Shown here: positions 43,987 through 46,589 of the stretch, piece by piece
Position numbering within the stretch: position 1 is the first letter of the stretch
Layout of the letters: every line of letters starts with the position of its first letter
Origin: Thermoguttaceae bacterium
Lineage (GTDB): Bacteria; Planctomycetota; Planctomycetia; Pirellulales; Thermoguttaceae
Assembly (NCBI GenBank): GCA_025062105.1
Contig: JANXAQ010000099.1
Location: 1-46,589 of the forward strand
Direction: 5' to 3'
DNA length: 46,589 nucleotides
Position numbers and translations under genes: made by a program
The notes under the pieces: generated by a model
Databases searched by the model: none
Told to the model about the DNA's origin: nothing
The model's input: the letters and a program-made list of their open reading frames with translations, nothing else

Positions 43987-46589
43987 ATGCTCTGGTCTCT
44001 CGTTTTATGGACTCTAGTGGTTCCGGTGGTAGGAGACACTGTTGCCAACCAGGGGAATTCCCCAAATACTCCAGGCCAGGAGAAAAACCCTTGCACCAAT
44101 GGGTCTTTTGAGCGATTGGATGGACAGCATTTTGCCCTGGATTGGGCGCCGGTTGGACGCATTGTCGAGATGACCCAGGAGGCTCGCACCGGCCAATGGG
44201 CCGTGCAACTTACACGGACCGCTGATACTCCCCAGAACATCGAAACCGGCCTGAACCGCACGAAGTTGATCGACCGCATCCAAGGCGGCATGGAGTTTTG
44301 GTACAAAGCCATCTCGGCCGATTCAGCCCAATTACGAATTATGGTTATTCCTGTCGGCCAGGACGGAAGGGAGGACACCGGTTCGCCAAGAGCAGAATAC
44401 ATTATTCCTAGGTATCATATTGGCGATGGCCAATGGCACCGGGCACGGATCCGCTACGACTACACGGACAACCCCAAAGTGAAACAGGTTCATTTTGCTG
44501 CCCGGATCACCGGTAACGGAGGCCAACTCCTTCTGGATGACATCGCCTATCTGGAGCGGACCGGCCCTATTGTCAGCATCCGTCGGCTCCGATGGCAGGA
44601 AGACCCTCAGCAACCAGGCGAAAAGGCCGTTCTTTCGGTCAAGCTGGAAAACACCGGCGATGCACCAACGCAACCTTTAGAAGTAACAGTTCAAGCCCAG
44701 CGTGGACTGAGGGTGTCCGGCTCCCTGAATCAAACGGCCCCAGAAACAAGTCCAGGAAGCAGCATTTCAAAGCAAAACTTTTCCCCTGAAAAAGCCCAAA
44801 AGGAGCCAGGAGGAAAAGAAGCTGAGCGTCCGGCATCGGCTGGGCAGCCCAAAGTGATTGTTCCGGCTTTAGGGCCGAGCGAAAGCATCTGGGTGCATTG
44901 GACGGTCGAAGGCAAGCGTACAAAGCCAGGCCTCTTGGAGGTACGGGTTGTAGCTGGTGAGGTGGAATTGGTACACCGGCTGGAAATTGCTCCGGAGATG
45001 GTGCTTCGGAGTTTCGGGCCAACGGCACCGGTAGCCATAGCAGGTCGTCCGATCCGCCTGGAGTGTGTGGTGGAAAATCCCGGTCGAGCGATCCTGGAGG
45101 GGGCACAGGGTGAGGTTCAGCTTTCTATCCCTGGGAAAACCGAGCAGAAGAAGGTGGTATTTCCGCCGATTCGGCCTGGCCGATGGGAAACCCAGGCAGT
45201 GGGATTTACGCCTGTCGAGCCAACGGCCTCAGCCAACCTGAAGCTGCTGCTTCGGGCTGCCGGACAGCCGTCGGTGGAAGCGGCCAGTGACGTTTTGGTG
45301 CTTACGGATCGCCCATTGCCGCCGCCTGCTGGCCGACTTCATGCCAAGGCGTCCGAGCACTGGGCTGTGTTGGAAAACCGGTATCTTCGGTTAGTCTTTC
45401 CCCGCTCAGCGGCCGGTTTTGGTCCAGCCCAGCTTCAGGTCCGAAACCTCAGCGCTGGTGTGTCCCCCGAACCGCCTACCAACTCCGCCGGTTTCGGCCC
45501 GGCTCAGCTTCTGGTACGAAAACCGTCCGGTTCAGCTCCGGCGGTACAGGACAACCCTGCAGAGCAAACCGGCCAGTTCATACCAGTCGGTTGGCTTACC
45601 CCGCTCAGTCGGCTGGTCTGGCAAACCGAGTCCGGCCAGCAACAATCAGAGACGATCTTTGCCGATCAACCGCCCAAGGCCGAACTGCTCCCTGCCAAGC
45701 CTGAAGCAGCCCAAAACCATACCGAACCCAATCAGTCCGGTCCCAAAGTCGACCAAATCGCCCGGTTAGTTTTCTCCTGGGTAAAGACTGACGCCCAAGG
45801 CGCCCGATGGCAACTGGATGCTACCTTTTCGCTCGGGCCAGAGGATCGCTTGGTCCAGGTAGAGTACCGCCTCCAGTGCGATCGGCCCAGGAAGCTCCTG
45901 CATTTTCAGGGGCCGGTGCTTTCGGTCCTTCAGCGCCGAGAGGCGGTCTTTCCAGGACTGGAATGGCTGGTGGATGATGAAATTTCTTCCAGCAGTCTGG
46001 ATATTGCTCAGGATCATCCCCATCGGGTGCGTCGGGTGGTGCATCCGCAGATGATTACCATACCTGCTATTGGTCTGGACACCGGCCAGGGTGTGGTGGG
46101 CCTTTTGTGGGACAATCGGCCTCGGCCAGATCGACCGGCCGTGGTATGTGACTGGCCGGATCGAGTGCATCATCGGCGGAGCCATCTGGTGGGCCTGTTT
46201 TTGCCGCCGGTGCCGGAGTATGTGGAAGTGAATGAACTGGTAGCCCGCCGGCCCTACCCCGTAGAACCTGGCAAACCTTTGCACATCCAATGCCAGTTGT
46301 ATGCCGACGGCGCTGCCCCGGATGTGCTGGCAGTGGTGGAGCAGTGGATTGGCCGTTATGGGTTGCCGGAGCCGACGCCGCTGCCACACCAGAGCTACCA
46401 GCAAGAAATCGCCTTTTCCATGCAGGCGTATTTGTACTCCCTTTGGGATCCAGAGAGCAAAAAGTGGTGGACGACCAAAGGCGGCGGGATGATGTCGGAG
46501 CAAGGTCGGCCAGCAGCCTTTGTAGCCGATTTGCTTCTGGGAGAACTCATAAGTCCGGATCGGGCATTGGCGGCTCAATGTCGGCAGCG
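43987..46589 (+). CDS. Large secreted multidomain protein, truncated by the window end
   Basis: AAGGAG lies 7 bases before ATG, and the frame is open to the last base (over 865 residues). A Sec signal peptide (MLWSLVLWTLVVPVVGDTVA) leads to a jelly-roll-like, CBM-type domain (NGSFERLDGQHFALDWAP, ARTGQWAVQLTRT, GNGGQLLLDDIAYLERTGP). Then come two CARDB/NEW3-like Ig domains (VLSVKLENTGDAPTQPLEVT and IRLECVVENPGRAILEGAQG). A larger beta-rich region with HWAVLENRYLRLVFPRS, VGLLWDNRPRPDRPAVVCDW and FSMQAYLYSLWDPESKKWWT runs to the end, reminiscent of polysaccharide-active enzymes. An internal duplication occurs near residues 475-516. Catalytic class cannot be assigned without the C-terminus. Confidence 0.85.
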   Translation, partial: MLWSLVLWTLVVPVVGDTVANQGNSPNTPGQEKNPCTNGSFERLDGQHFALDWAPVGRIVEMTQEARTGQWAVQLTRTADTPQNIETGLNRTKLIDRIQGGMEFWYKAISADSAQLRIMVIPVGQDGREDTGSPRAEYIIPRYHIGDGQWHRARIRYDYTDNPKVKQVHFAARITGNGGQLLLDDIAYLERTGPIVSIRRLRWQEDPQQPGEKAVLSVKLENTGDAPTQPLEVTVQAQRGLRVSGSLNQTAPETSPGSSISKQNFSPEKAQKEPGGKEAERPASAGQPKVIVPALGPSESIWVHWTVEGKRTKPGLLEVRVVAGEVELVHRLEIAPEMVLRSFGPTAPVAIAGRPIRLECVVENPGRAILEGAQGEVQLSIPGKTEQKKVVFPPIRPGRWETQAVGFTPVEPTASANLKLLLRAAGQPSVEAASDVLVLTDRPLPPPAGRLHAKASEHWAVLENRYLRLVFPRSAAGFGPAQLQVRNLSAGVSPEPPTNSAGFGPAQLLVRKPSGSAPAVQDNPAEQTGQFIPVGWLTPLSRLVWQTESGQQQSETIFADQPPKAELLPAKPEAAQNHTEPNQSGPKVDQIARLVFSWVKTDAQGARWQLDATFSLGPEDRLVQVEYRLQCDRPRKLLHFQGPVLSVLQRREAVFPGLEWLVDDEISSSSLDIAQDHPHRVRRVVHPQMITIPAIGLDTGQGVVGLLWDNRPRPDRPAVVCDWPDRVHHRRSHLVGLFLPPVPEYVEVNELVARRPYPVEPGKPLHIQCQLYADGAAPDVLAVVEQWIGRYGLPEPTPLPHQSYQQEIAFSMQAYLYSLWDPESKKWWTTKGGGMMSEQGRPAAFVADLLLGELISPDRALAAQCRQ

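Noticed and set aside
1-46589. tRNA or rRNA genes and autonomous insertion sequences
   Set aside because: No T-arm-like motifs with a matching cloverleaf, no rRNA sequence and no transposase-like protein were recognised. A scan with dedicated tools would be needed to exclude them fully.

Overview
The window looks like chromosome from a member of the Planctomycetota. The evidence is a prepilin-like DUF1559 protein with an H-X9-DG motif, a Tat-exported Gfo/Idh/MocA oxidoreductase, the end of a DUF1080 domain, a two-NfeD plus FloA-type flotillin set, large secreted multidomain proteins and mostly single-gene units. GC content looks moderate. I did not assign a genus. No rRNA, tRNA, CRISPR array or transposase gene was recognised.

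Layout. 1-5.9 kb: DUF1080 end (+), then ribulokinase, Gfo/Idh/MocA oxidoreductase, DUF1559 protein and a lipoprotein, all on -. 6.2-6.7 kb: a candidate structured RNA (-) with its own promoter and terminator. 7.2-12.3 kb: PP2C phosphatase, a proteasome-like Ntn-hydrolase-fold protein lacking the N-terminal Thr, and a PfkB sugar kinase (all +). 13.9-17.7 kb: argC-argJ and a beta-hydroxyacid dehydrogenase (-). 18.5-29.0 kb: a dispersed membrane-raft locus on - (NfeD-ClpP type, short NfeD, FloA, a membrane partner), interrupted by a + strand secreted beta-propeller-type protein. 29.6-32.7 kb: RNase Y and YmdB-like phosphodiesterase (+), possibly with a small membrane protein first. 33.9-40.7 kb: peroxiredoxin-like protein (-), trpF, ahcY and a DUF1015 protein (+). 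41.5-46.6 kb: two parS-like palindromes, a zinc-ribbon membrane protein, and a secreted multidomain protein running off the right end.

The dominant feature is the non-coding part. By my gene calls only about 61% of the window is coding. Most of the rest consists of small non-coding elements with terminal inverted repeats, here sorted into ten provisional families (A-J). Families C and D, and single copies of G and H, show 8-9 bp target duplications. Elements are nested (B in A, H in B, I in J) or chained. One chain, E-A-F, occurs twice at 468 and 469 bp, with module E inverted in one copy. Three of the four raft-locus genes end directly against an element, and one family C copy sits against the ribosome binding site of the secreted protein gene at 24302. 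Short perfect tandem duplications (14-20 bp) and an 18-bp degenerate tandem array add further structure.

The family names, the RNA and the parS calls were made by eye. No alignment, folding or database search was run.
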